NCBI RefSeq assembly: GCF_021155765.1
Contig: NC_060114.1
Location: 5,580,001 to 5,644,000, forward strand
Source of the DNA: Diprion similis
Taxonomy: Eukaryota > Arthropoda > Insecta > Hymenoptera > Diprionidae
Direction: 5' to 3'
DNA length: 64,000 nt
A program made the position numbers and the translations under genes. Below the pieces are notes generated by a model. It had not been told where the DNA came from and searched no databases. It worked only from the letters and a program-made list of their open reading frames with translations. This document shows positions 62,210 through 64,000 of the stretch, in pieces (the first letter of the stretch is position 1; the number at the start of each line of letters is the position of its first letter).

Positions 62210-64000
62210 GGCTGTAACTTCCGATCCGTTGATCGCAGCCTATTGGGACTGCGCTTAATCGATTTCTGCCGCAAAATTACGTCGGAATAGTGCCCTGGAA
62301 AATTGATTGCAGCACTTTTGCAAAACCTCAAAATTTTCACCAAAAATCCAAAGGGGTTAGCCTTACTTTTTTGTGATTTTTGAGCCGAAAACTTTTTGGC
62401 GTGGAATCGATTCGTAAGGGTCTTTCTTGACTAATTGGACCCCCAGAAACTCAGAAAACACAGCAAAAAGAGCGTAGGAGCAACAGCAGAGAAATTACGA
62501 CCCAACGACTAGCCGCAAAAAAAATTCAGAAAATCCGTCCATCGTTTTTTGGCTGTAACTTTTGATCCGATGATCGCAGCCTATTGGGACTGCGCTTAAT
62601 CGATTTATCTCGCGAAACTACGTCGGAATAGTGCCCTGAAGAATTGATTGCAGCACCTTTGGAAAACCTTGAAATTTTCGCCAAAAATCCAAAGGGGTTA
62701 GCCTTACTTTTTTGTGATTTTTTGAGCCGAAAACTTTTTGCCATGGAATCGATTCGTAAGGGTCTTTCCTGACTAATTGGACCCTCAGGAACTCAGAAAT
62801 CACAGTAAAAAGAGCGTAGGAGCAACAGCAGAGAAATTACGACGCTAGGACCAGCAGCATAAAAATTGAGAAAATATGTGTTTTGTTTTTTGGCTGTAAC
62901 TTCCGATCCGTTGATCGCAGCCTATTGGGACTGCGCTTAATCGATTTCTGCCGCAAAATTACGTCGGAATAGTGCCCTGGAAAATTGATTGCAGCACTTT
63001 TGGAAAACCTTAAAATTTTTGCCAAAAATCCAAAGGGGTTAGCCTTACTTTTATGTGATTTTTTGAGCCGAAAACTTTTTGGCTTGGAATCGATTCGTGA
63101 GGGTCTATCTTTACTAATTGGACCCCCAAGAACTCAGAAATCACAGTAAAAAGAGCGTAGGAGCAACAGCAGAGAAATTACGACGCTAGGACCAGCAGCA
63201 TAAAAATTGAGAAAAGATGTCGTTCGTTTTTTGGCTGTAACTTTTGATCCGTTGGTCGCAGCCTATTGGGACTGCGCTTAATCGATTTCTCTCGCAAAAT
63301 TACGTCGGAATAGTGCCCTGGAAAATTGATTGCGGCACTTTTGGAAAACCTCAAAATTTTCGCCAAAACTGCAAAGGGGTTAGCCTTACTTTTTTCGTGA
63401 TTTTTTGAGCCGTAAACTTTTTGGCTTGGAATCGATTCGTAAGGGTCTTTCTTGACTAGTTGGACCCCCAGGAACTCAGAAAACACAGCAAAAAGAGCGT
63501 AGGAGTAACAGCAGAGGAATTACGACGCAAGGACCGGCAGGATGAAAATTGAGAAAATATGTCTTTCGTTCTTTGGCTGTAACTTTTGAACCGTTGATCG
63601 CAGCCTATTGGGACTGCGCTTAATCGTTTTCTCTCGCAAAATTACTTCGGAATAGTGCCGTGGAGAATTGATTGCAGCACTTTTGCAAAACCTCAAAATT
63701 TTCACCAAAAATCCAAAGGGGTTAGCCTTACTTTTTTGTGATTTTTTGAGCCGAAAACTTTTTGGCTTGGAATCGATTCGTAAGGGTCTTTCTTGACTAA
63801 TTGGACCCCCAGAAACTAAGAAAACACAGCAAAAAGAGCGTAGGAGCAACAGCAGAGAAATTACGACCCAACGACTAGCAGCAAAAAAAATTCAGAAAAT
63901 CCGTCCATCGTTTTTTGGCTGTAACTTTTGATCCGATGATCGCAGCCTATTGGGACTGCGCTTAATTAATTTATCTCGCGAAACTACGTCGGAATAGTGC

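Larger units (their letters stand above)
51440..64000. repeat. ~341-bp satellite array, 37 units, continues off the right edge
   Basis: The anchor GGCTGTAAC begins at 51623, 51965, 52307, 52649, 52990, 53332 and so on to 63917, 37 times, at spacings of 341-343 bp. Other invariant words are ATTGGGACTGCGCTTAATCG, CCAAAGGGGTTAGCCTTAC and CTAATTGGACCCCCAG. The unit is about twice a nucleosome repeat. Short minus-strand frames (62-158 codons) recur only because the units are alike; most spacings are not multiples of three, and the only frames crossing units are where spacing is 342. It is non-coding satellite, possibly heterochromatic or pericentromeric. Confidence 0.97.

Noticed and set aside
51742-63849. 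Minus-strand frames of 62-158 codons repeated in the satellite, resembling a protein family
   Set aside because: They follow the unit length; most spacings (341, 343) break the frame, starts and stops shift with single-base differences, and there is no splice or domain signal.

Overview
The window is eukaryotic nuclear DNA, most likely from an insect. A hymenopteran is my best guess, from the AT-rich intergenic DNA and the many short hairpin transposons, but the order is not proven here. Evidence for a eukaryote: one spliced gene with GT..AG introns, tRNA-Ala genes with internal Pol III promoters and T-run terminators, TTAA- and TA-flanked MITEs, long satellite DNA and a short interstitial TTAGG block. 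No bacterial-style operons, ribosome binding sites or CRISPR arrays were seen.

Layout. (1) 1-1550: ten near-identical tRNA-Ala(UGC) genes on the minus strand, each in a ~154-bp tandem unit, with a 309-bp dimeric higher-order pattern; the array probably continues off the left edge. (2) 1.55-39.6 kb: AT-rich, mostly gene-free DNA. It holds several hairpin/foldback elements (3.69-4.35, 4.76-5.49, 21.50-22.31, 32.70-33.47 kb) and a 293-bp tandem repeat present in opposite orientations at 18.6-19.9 and 29.0-29.6 kb. It also holds a duplicated 732-bp segment (16.4 and 23.1 kb) whose 143-bp core is identical in both copies and carries an open frame, a probable secreted-protein first exon at 25.7-25.8 kb inside an inverted duplication, several degenerate minisatellites and some promoter-like islands. 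(3) 39.63-47.95 kb: the only confidently identified protein gene, a nine-coding-exon acid sphingomyelinase (SMPD1-like), complete from signal peptide to stop, 712 residues. (4) 48.3-51.4 kb: intergenic, with a CAGGGTGGCCAC-ended MITE flanked by a 5-bp target duplication. (5) 51.4-64.0 kb: a ~341-bp satellite, 37 units by anchor counting, running off the right edge. Its left edge is diverged and its interior has a 10-unit (3,415-bp) higher-order repeat.

Only the sphingomyelinase and the tRNA genes can be assigned a function. The rest reads as repeat-rich chromosome, possibly bordering a large satellite block. The most interesting signals are the homogenised tRNA array, the satellite higher-order structure with a visible unit deletion and a hybrid unit, the invariant core shared by the two 732-bp copies, and two TTAA-type MITEs that share one TTAA.
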